NCBI GenBank assembly: GCA_002771395.1
Contig: PCSS01000219.1
Location: 1-8,430, forward strand
Source of the DNA: Bacteroidetes bacterium CG23_combo_of_CG06-09_8_20_14_all_32_9
Lineage (GTDB): Bacteria > Bacteroidota > Bacteroidia > Bacteroidales > GWA2-32-17
Length of the DNA: 8,430 bases
Reading direction: 5' to 3'
Part shown: positions 1-7,023 of the stretch, piece after piece
How positions within the stretch are numbered: position 1 is the first letter of the stretch
How the letters are laid out: each line of letters opens with the position of its first letter
Notes under the pieces: model-generated
Seen by the model: the letters and a program-made list of their open reading frames with translations, nothing else
Told to the model about the DNA's origin: nothing
The model's database searches: none
Made by a program: the position numbers and the translations under genes

Positions 1-2
1 GT

Positions 3-1907
3 CAGGATATTGTTAATTATGCAACTTTTAATCGAAATGCCTTAGTAATAGCTGCTGTCGGAAATGATGGTCTCAGTACAAATGCTGTATTGTATCCTGC
101 ATCTTTTGATAATGTTTTGAGTGTTGCTGCAACTATTCAATCTGATATTAAATGGGATAAGTCAACTTCTGGTCCACAGGTAGATGTTTGTGCACCAGGT
201 TATTATATTTATTCGACAAGAAAAAATAGCGGATATACCTGGTGTGAGGGAACTTCAATGGCATCACCAATTGCTGCATCGTGTGCAGCTTTAATAAAGG
301 CATGGTACAGCGATACTTTAACAGCATTGCAATTAGGCGAAATTCTTAGAATGACTTGCGATAATATTGATACAATTACCGGGAATTTACCTTATGCCGG
401 GAATCTTGGAAGAGGCAGAGTTAATCTTTACAGGGCACTTACCGATACGCTTCCGCCGGCGGTTAAATTCATTAATTACAACTTTACAACTAATAACGGA
501 AGTTTTATTAAACCCGGAGATACTGTTGAAATTAAAGGAGATTTTATTAATTACTTAACCGTTACTCATCATCTTTTGGCAAATATAAGTTCAAATAATT
601 TGCACATTCATTTTTTAAATTCGGCAAATAATTTGGGTGTAATAAATACAATGGAAACTGTATCTAATACCTCTTTACCATTTATTTTTTATGTTGATGA
701 GCAATCGGGTTATGACCAAGAGGTAACATTTAAAATACAATATTCAGATACGCTTTATTCAGACGTTCAGTTTTTTAAAACTACATTAAACCCGAGTTAT
801 GCTGATATTGATACTAATAACATTATACTAACATTAACTTCAAACGGGAAGTTAGGATATAATAATTTGTACCCTTTACAAGGTTCTGGTTTACGTTACA
901 ATAATAGCGACAGTTATTTATACGAAGGTGGTTTTACCATCGCCCAAAGCGGCTCAAAAATTTCGAGGTGTTTTAGCGGCGAAAGTAATTTTAAGATATT
1001 TAACGGCATAAAGCCGGTAATTCCTGCTTCACCAGCCGATGAACGCTGGATTTCGGTTTTTTCCGATTCACTTTCGGGCATATCAACTTTAGGGCTAAAT
1101 ATAAAGATGGATGCAATGGAATGGAATACTCCCGATAAGTCCGATTTTGTCATTCTTAATTATACTATTTATAACAATAACACTTATAATTTAGATAGTT
1201 TATATGCCGGTATTTTTTGCGATTGGGATATAGTAAATTATTTACGAAATAAGACATTGTTTAATAATTTATTAAGATTATCTTATTCTTGGTACACGGG
1301 TCAAACTAATTTTTATACGGGTGCAAAATTACTTTCCTCTCAAAATGGTTATCATTATGCTTTTGACTATACTGAAACCGGGAGCGGAGGGATAGATATT
1401 TACGATGGAATGTCTGATATGGAGTTATTTTACGCACTTAAAACCAATCGCGATTCTGCCGGAACATCTGCTAACGGAAACGATGTTGCCGATTTAATAA
1501 GTTTTGGACCATTTAATATTGCAGGTAGCGACTCTATAACTTTATCGTTTGCATTACTTGCATCAAATAGTTTATATAACATTGAGCAGGCGGCTGCCAA
1601 TGCTCAAATTCTGTATGATTCACTTTACATTTCTGCACCTGAATTAATATTACAAACATGTTCGTTAAATGTTTTTCCGAATCCATCAGTCGGAACTATA
1701 AATGTGTTGTTTAATTCAAAATTAAATACAACTGCTGAATTTAAAGTTTATAATGTTATAGGAAAAGAAGTTTACTCCAAAATTGGAATAAAACTCTATC
1801 AGGGTGAAAATAGAATTACCTTGGAAAATAAATTGCTAAATGGAGTTTATATTCTGAAAATAAATACTCTGAATGAGACGTTTTCTGCACCATTTGTAAT
1901 TAAATAA
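3..1907 (+). CDS. Secreted subtilisin-family (S8) serine protease with type IX secretion C-terminal domain, 5' partial
   Basis: This is the C-terminal 634 residues of a larger protein. The frame is open from base 3 and there is no start codon, so the gene begins outside the window; the TTG at 90 is internal. Residues encoded at about 48-65 read VIAAVGNDG, the S8 segment with the oxyanion-hole Asn. The block EGTSMASP has its catalytic Ser codon at 255-257. The catalytic Asp and His would lie upstream. After the protease domain come several hundred residues rich in Asn, Ser, Tyr and Thr with beta-sandwich character and no motif I recognise. The last 80 or so residues, from NVFPNPSVGTINV through a GVYILKI strand to the end, match a type A Por sorting domain, which is removed as the protein crosses the outer membrane through the type IX system. 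The product is therefore probably an extracellular or surface protease. Substrate is unknown. The next gene is convergent, and no clear terminator follows the stop. Confidence 0.9.
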   Translation, partial: QDIVNYATFNRNALVIAAVGNDGLSTNAVLYPASFDNVLSVAATIQSDIKWDKSTSGPQVDVCAPGYYIYSTRKNSGYTWCEGTSMASPIAASCAALIKAWYSDTLTALQLGEILRMTCDNIDTITGNLPYAGNLGRGRVNLYRALTDTLPPAVKFINYNFTTNNGSFIKPGDTVEIKGDFINYLTVTHHLLANISSNNLHIHFLNSANNLGVINTMETVSNTSLPFIFYVDEQSGYDQEVTFKIQYSDTLYSDVQFFKTTLNPSYADIDTNNIILTLTSNGKLGYNNLYPLQGSGLRYNNSDSYLYEGGFTIAQSGSKISRCFSGESNFKIFNGIKPVIPASPADERWISVFSDSLSGISTLGLNIKMDAMEWNTPDKSDFVILNYTIYNNNTYNLDSLYAGIFCDWDIVNYLRNKTLFNNLLRLSYSWYTGQTNFYTGAKLLSSQNGYHYAFDYTETGSGGIDIYDGMSDMELFYALKTNRDSAGTSANGNDVADLISFGPFNIAGSDSITLSFALLASNSLYNIEQAAANAQILYDSLYISAPELILQTCSLNVFPNPSVGTINVLFNSKLNTTAEFKVYNVIGKEVYSKIGIKLYQGENRITLENKLLNGVYILKINTLNETFSAPFVIK

Positions 1908-1932
1908 CTCACCTTACGCAAAAAACAAATAT

Positions 1933-2031
1933 GCCACGAATTACACTAAAAAAAAATGAAAAAAGTATTTAATCCGCCTCAAGCGAATTGTATTTTGTAT
2001 CTTTTTCTTTTAAATTCGTGCAATTAGTGGC
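1933..2031. repeat. Long-spaced inverted repeat between convergent genes
   Basis: The left arm GCCACGAATTACACTAA (1933-1949) matches the reverse complement of 2015-2031, GCCACTAATTGCACGAA, at 14 of 17 positions. A 65-base AT-rich spacer separates the arms. From memory, arms of the type GCCACGAATTGCACGAATT recur in Bacteroidetes intergenic regions, so this may be one copy of a dispersed repeat; I could not check that. It fills most of the 155-base gap between the protease stop and the trmH stop, and no coding frame is evident. Neither arm is followed by a U tract in a way that makes a standard terminator. Confidence 0.5.
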
Positions 2032-2062
2032 TAATCTTTTCTGCTGAGCAGTTACAAATAAT

Positions 2063-2731
2063 TTATTTGTTATTTATTCTGTTAATTATTTCTTCTGATG
2101 ATTTAACTGAGTTTTTAAGCCATTCCAATAAAATAATTTCTTTTTCGGAATCTGAAATTTGCCATTTAATATTCGATTTTTTTAATTTTTCAACAGTGTT
2201 TGAAAGAAAAATACCAACTGAAACTGAAACATTAAAACTTTCGGTAAAACCATACATCGGTATTTTTACAAATTCATCGGCAAGCGCCATAGCTTCATTT
2301 GATAAACCGGAAAGTTCGGTACCAAAAAGCAACGCAAATTTTCCTTTTGAAATATCAAAGTCATTAAGCAAAATCGAATTTTTATGCGGAGTGGTTGCAA
2401 TAATTCTATACCCTTTATTTTTAAGGTTTATTATAGTTTCCTGTATATTAGCCGGGTTGTTTTGTCCAAAATTAATAGTAAGCCACTTAGCCGCTCCCAT
2501 TGAAATTCCGGGATTGGGTTTAAATTCATTTCTATTTTTTATTACATAAACATTTTGTACACCAAAACAATCGCAGGTTCGTAAAATTGCACTTGCATTA
2601 TGAGCCTGAAAGACTTCTTCTAAAACAACGGAAATATAATTTGTTCGGTTTTTTAATATTTGTTTAAATTTATTAAATCTTTGCTTTGTAATAAATTCTG
2701 ATAAATATTTAATAACAGTTTTGTTTTCCAT
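2063..2731 (-). CDS. trmH: TrmH/SpoU-family RNA 2'-O-ribose methyltransferase, probably tRNA (Gm18)
   Basis: This SPOUT-fold methyltransferase transfers a methyl group from S-adenosylmethionine to a ribose 2'-OH. All three family motifs are present: motif 1 around NASAILRT (residues 45-52, with the catalytic Arg at about 51), motif 2 FGTELSGLS (about 136-144), and motif 3 IPMYGFTESFNVSVSVGIFL (about 157-176), which forms the knotted cofactor site. The 222-residue length and the HNASAILRTCD...G spacing resemble TrmH (tRNA Gm18) more than the longer RlmB. The substrate call is family inference. I chose the ATG at 2731. A TTG three codons upstream is also in frame but lies in the poly-T tail of the hup terminator. 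No Shine-Dalgarno site is visible. Expression probably depends on read-through from hup or a promoter I could not identify. The C-terminal tail is Lys/Glu-rich and helical. Confidence 0.8.
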   Translation of the reverse strand: MENKTVIKYLSEFITKQRFNKFKQILKNRTNYISVVLEEVFQAHNASAILRTCDCFGVQNVYVIKNRNEFKPNPGISMGAAKWLTINFGQNNPANIQETIINLKNKGYRIIATTPHKNSILLNDFDISKGKFALLFGTELSGLSNEAMALADEFVKIPMYGFTESFNVSVSVGIFLSNTVEKLKKSNIKWQISDSEKEIILLEWLKNSVKSSEEIINRINNK

Positions 2732-2737
2732 TAATAA

Positions 2738-2769
2738 CAAAAAAAAAGAGGGAGTAAAAAACTCCCTCT
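2738..2769 (-). terminator. Rho-independent terminator of the HU gene
   Basis: On the minus strand a perfect 9-bp stem AGAGGGAGT/ACTCCCTCT (2747-2755 with 2761-2769) closes a 5-base loop and runs into eight more T residues (complement of 2739-2746). It begins 17 bases after the HU stop codon and ends only 7 bases before the trmH ATG. It therefore ends hup transcription and limits read-through into trmH. Confidence 0.9.
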
Positions 2770-2786
2770 AATTTACACATCAAAAA

Positions 2787-3059
2787 TTACTTAATTGTGC
2801 CTGTAATCTCGCTGCCTGGTTTGAAACGAACAACTTTTTTTGCAGGGATTTTGAGTTCTTTCCCGGTTTGTGGGTTTCTTCCAATTCTTGCTTTGCGTTT
2901 CACAACTGAAAATGAACCAAATCCTACTAAAGCAACGCGATCACTCTTTTTGAGAGTTTTTGTTGTTACTGTAAGAAAAGAATCAATAGCTTTTTTTACA
3001 TCAGTTTTGGTCATTTTTGCATCACTAGAGATGGCATCAATCAATTCAGCTTTGTTCAT
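2787..3059 (-). CDS. hup: HU-family DNA-binding protein
   Basis: This is a 90-residue nucleoid protein that binds and bends DNA as a dimer. Length and composition are typical of HU. The N-terminal helix pair (MNKAELIDAI...VKKAIDSFL) is followed by the GFGSF turn at residues 46-50 and the DNA-contacting beta arm containing RNPQTGKE (61-68), with the intercalating Pro at 63. The C-terminal FKPGSEI segment follows. The ATG at 3059 gives the full family N-terminus. HU and IHF subunits are hard to separate by eye; the absence of IHF-specific features and the close fit to HU favour HU. The gene has its own Bacteroidetes-type promoter (3100-3131) and its own terminator, so it appears to be monocistronic. 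Confidence 0.95.
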   Translation of the reverse strand: MNKAELIDAISSDAKMTKTDVKKAIDSFLTVTTKTLKKSDRVALVGFGSFSVVKRKARIGRNPQTGKELKIPAKKVVRFKPGSEITGTIK

Positions 3060-3099
3060 AAACTTTTTAATTTAAAGGTTAATAATTAGAATTCATTTG

Positions 3100-3131
3100 C
3101 AAAAATAAAGCAGTGTAGCGGATACACCAAA
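3100..3131 (-). promoter_or_regulatory. Bacteroidetes-type sigma promoter for the HU gene
   Basis: On the minus strand TTTG (complement of 3128-3131) is followed after 20 bp by TATTTTTG (complement of 3100-3107). This matches the Bacteroidetes pattern TTTG-N19-21-TAnnTTTG exactly. Transcription would start near 3093, giving a leader of about 30-35 nt before the HU ATG. Confidence 0.7.
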
Positions 3132-3385
3132 CATTTCGTCAAAAAAATGACGTTTTGTTGATAAATAAAGGGAATTGTTAATAACTACCCCTGTTTTTTT
3201 AGATTTTACAGGGATTTTATAAGAAATTTTATCTAAAACATCAACTTTTATTGATGTTTAGTAAGTATAAAATTTTTAAATAATCCATTTTACTTAATAA
3301 ATACTGGTCTAATGGAACTTTTTGAATTGCAAGTTTTGCAAACGTACAAATTACATTTTTTTTATAAAAATTGAAAGCAAAATAT
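3132..3385. other. Gene-free divergent spacer with nested dyads
   Basis: No credible protein gene lies here. The stretch is AT-rich and separates the leftward hup promoter from the rightward tRNA promoter. It contains several dyads: CGTCA/TGACG with a 6-base loop (3137-3152), CCCTGT/ACAGGG (3189-3194 with 3208-3213), TTTTAGAT/ATCTAAAA (3197-3204 with 3231-3238), and a 9-bp AAACATCAA/TTGATGTTT hairpin (3236-3244 with 3251-3259). Function is unknown. The last two pairings partly compete with each other. Confidence 0.5.
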
Positions 3386-3393
3386 TACTTTTG
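3386..3393 (+). promoter_or_regulatory. -7 element of the tRNA-Ser promoter
   Basis: TACTTTTG fits the Bacteroidetes TAnnTTTG -7 box and ends 10 bases before the first base of the tRNA. Transcription would then start a few bases before the mature 5' end. The expected TTTG box about 20 bp upstream is only weakly matched (TTTA at 3361-3364). Confidence 0.5.
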
Positions 3394-3403
3394 CAGCAAA
3401 TTT

Positions 3404-3490
3404 GGAGAGATGGCAGAGTGGTCGAATGCGGCGGTCTTGAAAACCGTTGTTCGGGTGACCGGACCGGGGGTTCGAATCCCTCTCTCTCCG
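3404..3490 (+). tRNA. tRNA-Ser (anticodon UGA)
   Basis: The gene folds into a complete class II tRNA of 87 nt. The acceptor stem GGAGAGA/TCTCTCC (3404-3410 with 3483-3489) is perfect and the discriminator base is G (3490). The anticodon stem GCGGT/ACCGT flanks the loop CTTGAAA, which places anticodon TGA at 3438-3440, reading UCA-type serine codons. A long variable arm TTCGG-GTGA-CCGGA, diagnostic of Ser/Leu/Tyr tRNAs, precedes the T arm with loop TTCGAAT. The 3' CCA is not encoded. The gene has its own promoter element and terminator. Confidence 0.97.
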
Positions 3491-3502
3491 CAAAACCGAA
3501 AT

Positions 3503-3529
3503 GCCCATCTTGTTGTGTGGGCTTTTTTT
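3503..3529 (+). terminator. Rho-independent terminator of tRNA-Ser
   Basis: A GCCCA/TGGGC stem (3503-3507 with 3518-3522) is followed immediately by seven T residues. It starts 12 bases after the tRNA 3' end. Confidence 0.75.
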
Positions 3530-3664
3530 ATAATTTATGCTTGTCCGAAAATAAAAAAATCAAGTATAAAGCAGGCATTTTGGTTTAAAGTATTATATTT
3601 CGGTAATAAACGAAGGTAATTCTTTTCTCCCGGCTGATAGTAAAGGCAATATAATGAAAACCAT

Positions 3665-3692
3665 CTGGAACATTAAACAATAAACAGTGAAC
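3665..3692. repeat. Degenerate heptamer tract ending in AAC
   Basis: Four consecutive 7-base units, CTGGAAC, ATTAAAC, AATAAAC and AGTGAAC, share the last three bases AAC. The tract lies in the gene-free stretch downstream of thiF. The rest of that stretch (3530-3728) holds no recognisable gene or strong hairpin, so I see no clear terminator for the thi operon. Confidence 0.4.
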
Positions 3693-3728
3693 ATTTACAT
3701 TAAAAAAATATATATACAGTGCGTAACA

Positions 3729-4442
3729 TCAGATTGTAAGTTTTAAAATATCAAACTTATTAAAGTCAAAAACAAGCATTGAATCATTATTGTACTTGTC
3801 CAATATAATTTGAATAGTTGCATTTGCCATAAAAACACCAATAATTCCGGGTACTATACCGAGAACACCACTTTCATTACAGCCGGGTATATCTTCCGGA
3901 TTAGGCGGTTCACCATAAACATCTCTTAAATTTTTTCCATTTTTATAATTAAATACGGCAAGTTGTGCTTCAAATTTAAAAATACTTCCATATACTAAGG
4001 GTTTTTTAAGTTTCACACATGTATCGTTTACCAAATATCGTGTAGGGAAATTATCAGAACCATCAGTAATAATATCAAATTGAGAAATAATTTGTTCACT
4101 GTTTTCCTTATTCAGTATATCATTAAAAACAATAAATGAAACATTTGGATTTTGAGCTTTTAATTTTTTTGCTGCTGTTTCCGCTTTTGGTTTTCCGACA
4201 TCATCGGTTGAATATAAAATCTGGCGTGGTAAATTGTGCAGTTCTATTTTATCAAAATCAATTATTCCGATAGTTCCAACACCTGCTGCACATAAATATT
4301 GCAGCACAGGGCAACCCAAGCCACCGGCTCCAACAACAAGCACTTTGGAGTTTTTTAATTTCTCCTGTCCCTTAATGCCTATTTCGGGCAGCATCAACTG
4401 CCTGCTGTAACGAATTAATTCTTCTTTAGTGAATGCTGACAT
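3729..4442 (-). CDS. thiF: ThiF/MoeB/HesA-family adenylyltransferase for the ThiS sulfur carrier
   Basis: This E1-like enzyme adenylates the C-terminal glycine of a small sulfur carrier so that it can be loaded with sulfur. The 237-residue protein has the ATP-binding loop GAGGLG (38-43), the acidic stretch IDFDKIELHNLPRQ (61-74), KPKAET (84-89) and TDGSDNFPTRYLVND (126-140). Cys188 in GCNESGV aligns with the Cys that bonds ThiS in characterised ThiF. Its place as last gene of a thi operon favours ThiF over MoeB. The two CxxC zinc pairs usual in ThiF/MoeB are missing: no CxxC precedes Cys188, and the C-terminus stops at FDILKLTI. It starts 3 bases after the thiH stop. The ThiS partner is not encoded in the window. 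Confidence 0.88.
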   Translation of the reverse strand: MSAFTKEELIRYSRQLMLPEIGIKGQEKLKNSKVLVVGAGGLGCPVLQYLCAAGVGTIGIIDFDKIELHNLPRQILYSTDDVGKPKAETAAKKLKAQNPNVSFIVFNDILNKENSEQIISQFDIITDGSDNFPTRYLVNDTCVKLKKPLVYGSIFKFEAQLAVFNYKNGKNLRDVYGEPPNPEDIPGCNESGVLGIVPGIIGVFMANATIQIILDKYNNDSMLVFDFNKFDILKLTI

Positions 4443-4445
4443 AAT

Positions 4446-5582
4446 TTATAAAAATGATTTGTCCCAGTCTTTCCAAACGGGTTCGTAATTTATACTTGAA
4501 ATAAGTTTTGCAATTTGATTTGCATTTCGTTCATCCGAAATTTCAAATTGCTCAAGCGATTCCGGTTCAACAGCATAACCACCTGGATTTGTTTTTGAGC
4601 CGGCACTCATACTGGTTACACCCAACTTGATAATATTGTTGCGAAATTTTTCAGATTCGCGGGTTGAAATGGATAATTCAACATCTTCGTTGAATAAGCG
4701 GTAAGCACAAATTAATTGCGCAAGTTCTTTGTCCGTCACTGATACTTCAAAAGTTTTAAAAACTTTTGAAATATTGCCATTTTTAGCGACTTCTATAGGC
4801 CGGATACGGGGAAATGAAATTGAATATTTTGTTTGCCAGTATTTTTTTTGCAGATAATCTAAATGCAGCGCACAAAAAAATGAATCGGTGCGCCAATCTT
4901 CCAAACCTAATAATACTCCTAATCCGATTTTGTGCATCCCCGCGTTTCCAATCCTATCGGGTGTTTCAAGACGATAATAAAAATCCGATTTCTTCCCTCT
5001 CGGATGATACTCCTTGTATTTTTCCTTGTGATATGTTTCCTGGTAAACAAGCACAGCATAAATTCCTGAGTGCTGCAATTCCTCATATTCATTTTGTTCA
5101 AGAGGCTGAACTTCTATAGAAATATTTGCAAAATATGGCTTTATGATTTCAATCGCTTTTATAAAATAATCTACATTTACTCTTTGTTTTGCTTCGCCTG
5201 TTACGAGCAGAATATGATTAAACCCGTGTTTTTTTATTTCGGTTATCTCTCTTAAAATTTCATCAGTGGTTAATGTTTTGCGTTTTATTTTATTATCTAA
5301 ACTAAAACCGCAATAAGTGCAGATGTTGTTACACTCATTGCTCAAATACATCGGAACATAGAGCTGAATTGTTTTTCCGAAACGCTTTTGTGTGAGTTGA
5401 TGACTTAACTGTGCCATCTGTTCCAAATAAGGAGCAGCAGCAGGAGAAATCATAGCTTTAAAATCTTCGGGCGTTCTTCGATTGGATGAAAGAGCCGTTT
5501 CTACATCATGCGAAGATTTATCGCAGATAGATTTTTTTACCTCATCCCAGCTTTGCAAATCATATATTTCTTTAAAAGTCAT
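4446..5582 (-). CDS. thiH: ThiH, radical-SAM tyrosine lyase (2-iminoacetate synthase)
   Basis: This enzyme cleaves tyrosine to 2-iminoacetate (dehydroglycine) and p-cresol, supplying the glycine-derived part of the thiazole to ThiG. The [4Fe-4S]/SAM motif CNNICTYC gives Cys84, Cys88 and Cys91. Family blocks follow: LLVTGEA (125-131), SIEVQPL (155-161), YQETYHKEKY (180-189), the LGVLLGLEDWR stretch (221-231), and ELSISTRES (302-310) before SAGSKTNPGGY (327-337). Length (378) is about that of E. coli ThiH (377). Residues 271-279 (ISKVFKTFE) are encoded by the palindromic repeat and sit on a segment before VTDKELAQLICAYRL, outside the recognisable active-site blocks. A GGA-rich leader (complement of 5583-5588) precedes the ATG. 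The reaction is oxygen-sensitive, which suits a facultative or anaerobic organism. Confidence 0.95.
   Translation of the reverse strand: MTFKEIYDLQSWDEVKKSICDKSSHDVETALSSNRRTPEDFKAMISPAAAPYLEQMAQLSHQLTQKRFGKTIQLYVPMYLSNECNNICTYCGFSLDNKIKRKTLTTDEILREITEIKKHGFNHILLVTGEAKQRVNVDYFIKAIEIIKPYFANISIEVQPLEQNEYEELQHSGIYAVLVYQETYHKEKYKEYHPRGKKSDFYYRLETPDRIGNAGMHKIGLGVLLGLEDWRTDSFFCALHLDYLQKKYWQTKYSISFPRIRPIEVAKNGNISKVFKTFEVSVTDKELAQLICAYRLFNEDVELSISTRESEKFRNNIIKLGVTSMSAGSKTNPGGYAVEPESLEQFEISDERNANQIAKLISSINYEPVWKDWDKSFL
4742..4774. repeat. In-frame palindromic element, copy in thiH
   Basis: Perfect 12-bp arms TTCAAAAGTTTT/AAAACTTTTGAA (4746-4757 and 4759-4770) flank one centre base. With one mismatch (4745/4771) the dyad extends to 4742-4774. 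Read on the minus strand it encodes ISKVFKTFE, in the same frame as the thiG copy. Confidence 0.85.
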
Positions 5583-5597
5583 TTTCCTTTTTTTATT

Positions 5598-6383
5598 CTA
5601 ATACAAAAACGCAGTAAGCGGACTGCTTGCTTCTGCAATTTGTTTTATTGTTCCAGGTTTAGCTTTGTATGCCATTCTTCCTGCTTCCACTGCCATTTTA
5701 AATGCCCTCGCCATTTCTATTGGATTTCCTGCCACAGCAATTGCAGTATTCACCAACACGGCATCAGCACCCAACTCCATTGCTTTGGCAGCATCAGATG
5801 GAGCACCAATTCCGGCATCAATGATAACCGGAATTTTACTTTGCTCAATGATGATTTCCAGAAAGTCAATTGTCTTTAATCCCTTGTTGCTTCCAATCGG
5901 AGAACCAAGCGGCATAACGACTGCTGCTCCTGCATCCTCCAAACGCTTGCACAAAACAGGGTCGGCATGAATGTAAGGCAGCACTACAAATCCGAGTTTG
6001 GTAAGTTCTTCAGTGGCTTTCAATGTTTCAATGGGGTCGGGCATTAAATATTTTGGGTCGGGATGAATTTCTAATTTTAACCAGTTTGTTTCTAATGCCT
6101 CACGTGAAAGTTGGGCTGCAAAAACAGCTTCTTTTGCATTGCGGGCACCCGAAGTATTTGGCAATAACTTAATGTGCGGATGTGCAAGATGCTTCAAAAT
6201 GTCGTCATACACTTCAAAAGTTTTTAAAACTTTTGAAGTGTCAATGCGCTTCAATGCGACAGTTACCAATTCGGAACCAGATGCTAAAACAGCATCTTCC
6301 ATTTGTTTTGAAGAACCGAATTTCCCTGTCCCCAAAAACAAACGCGACTGAAATTCTTTACCGGCAATTATTAATTTTTTCAT
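5598..6383 (-). CDS. thiG: ThiG, thiazole synthase
   Basis: ThiG condenses deoxyxylulose 5-phosphate, dehydroglycine and sulfur from ThiS-thiocarboxylate into the thiazole carboxylate phosphate. The 261-residue TIM-barrel protein has GTGKF (18-22), [14 protein letters not shown] (74-87), the Schiff-base Lys103 in [14 protein letters not shown], the DPIETLKA block, [36 protein letters not shown] and the phosphate-binding [29 protein letters not shown]. Residues 48-59 ([12 protein letters not shown]) between VALKRID and DDILKHL come from the palindromic element. From memory of E. coli ThiG this makes the segment roughly six residues longer, and the barrel motifs after it stay intact. The ATG at 6383 lies inside the 3' end of thiE (26-nt overlap), and thiH begins 15 bases after the stop, implying coupled expression. 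Confidence 0.96.
   Translation of the reverse strand: MKKLIIAGKEFQSRLFLGTGKFGSSKQMEDAVLASGSELVTVALKRIDTSKVLKTFEVYDDILKHLAHPHIKLLPNTSGARNAKEAVFAAQLSREALETNWLKLEIHPDPKYLMPDPIETLKATEELTKLGFVVLPYIHADPVLCKRLEDAGAAVVMPLGSPIGSNKGLKTIDFLEIIIEQSKIPVIIDAGIGAPSDAAKAMELGADAVLVNTAIAVAGNPIEMARAFKMAVEAGRMAYKAKPGTIKQIAEASSPLTAFLY
6205..6244. repeat. In-frame palindromic element, copy in thiG
   Basis: Perfect 16-bp arms ACACTTCAAAAGTTTT and its complement (6209-6224 and 6226-6241) surround a single centre base. Including flanks, 40 bases match the thiE copy at 39 positions; only the centre base differs. The minus strand reads [10 protein letters not shown]. Confidence 0.92.
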
Positions 6384-7023
6384 GTAACAATGAATTAAAT
6401 TTTTGTATTAATTCTTTTTTGTTTGGATGATTTGTAATTGCACCCGAAACGGCAATTCCGTAAACACCTGTATTTATAAGGGAAGAAACATCATCTATTG
6501 TTATTCCCCCAATGGCATAAACAGGAGCGTTCATACACTTCAAAAGTTTTGAAAACTTTTGAAGTGTCAAATTTTTCATTATACTTTTATAACCCTCTAA
6601 ACCCAAAACAGGGCTTAGTTTTTCTTTTGCAGATGTAAAACGAAATGGTCCTAACCCGATGTAATTACAATTTTCGTTTATGCGCATCATCACATCACTT
6701 AAAGTGTTAGCAGTACCTCCAATTATTTTATTTTTTCCTAAAATATTTCGTGCCTGTGTTATGGACATATCTTGCAATCCGAGATGAACTCCATCTGCAT
6801 CAATATTTTTTGCAACTTCAACATTATCATTCATAATAAATGTTGCATTATATGACGAGTATATTTTTTTTACCTTCTCTGCTAATTCAATAAGATTTTT
6901 GTTTTCGCAATTTTTGAAACGCAGTTGAATCCACCCGCATCCTGCATCAAGTGCGCTTTTAATATTTTCAAACTGCTCAATTGCTGTTGTCCCCTGTGAT
7001 ATGTATTGCAATTTACTATACAT
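6358..7023 (-). CDS. thiE: ThiE, thiamin phosphate synthase
   Basis: ThiE couples hydroxymethylpyrimidine diphosphate with thiazole phosphate to give thiamin phosphate. The 221-residue TIM-barrel protein shows the family set: GWIQLRFK (30-37), [10 protein letters not shown] (62-71), [11 protein letters not shown] (76-86), GGTANT (102-107), [21 protein letters not shown] (split motif, 121-141), VYAIGGI (168-174) and GIAVSGAI near 189-196. Diphosphate-binding and pyrimidine-binding positions appear intact. Residues 153-163 ([11 protein letters not shown]) are encoded by the palindromic element and lengthen the link between the last helix and the AIGGI strand, which explains why the protein is about ten residues longer than usual. 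The ATG at 7023 overlaps the thiD stop by 8 nt and the 3' end overlaps thiG. Catalysis is probably retained, because the insertion avoids the active-site loops. Confidence 0.94.
   Translation of the reverse strand: MYSKLQYISQGTTAIEQFENIKSALDAGCGWIQLRFKNCENKNLIELAEKVKKIYSSYNATFIMNDNVEVAKNIDADGVHLGLQDMSITQARNILGKNKIIGGTANTLSDVMMRINENCNYIGLGPFRFTSAKEKLSPVLGLEGYKSIMKNLTLQKFSKLLKCMNAPVYAIGGITIDDVSSLINTGVYGIAVSGAITNHPNKKELIQKFNSLLHEKINNCR
6531..6570. repeat. In-frame palindromic element, copy in thiE
   Basis: Perfect 16-bp arms (6535-6550 and 6552-6567) flank a centre G. The 40-base unit TCAT + dyad + CAA is shared with thiG with one difference. It encodes [11 protein letters not shown], a different reading frame of the same DNA from the one used in thiG and thiH. 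Confidence 0.92.

Noticed and set aside
90..92. TTG as start of the protease
   Set aside because: The frame is open to the left edge and the upstream 29 codons contain the S8 oxyanion-hole segment, so the start lies outside the window.
2041..2070. Small dyads CTGCT-G-AGCAG and ACAAATAA-T-TTATTTGT as a terminator for the protease or trmH
   Set aside because: Neither is followed by a T tract in either direction, and the second overlaps the trmH stop. Both are plausible by chance.
3157..3165. TGTTGATAA as a DnaA-box-like site
   Set aside because: A single imperfect match in AT-rich DNA, without further boxes or replication genes, does not support an origin.
3322..3619. Two overlapping reading frames across the tRNA
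   Set aside because: Both read straight through tRNA-Ser and its terminator and give no recognisable protein.
4814..5970. Several plus-strand reading frames of 60-120 codons opposite thiH and thiG
   Set aside because: They mirror strong, motif-bearing minus-strand genes, resemble no family I know, and are expected shadows.
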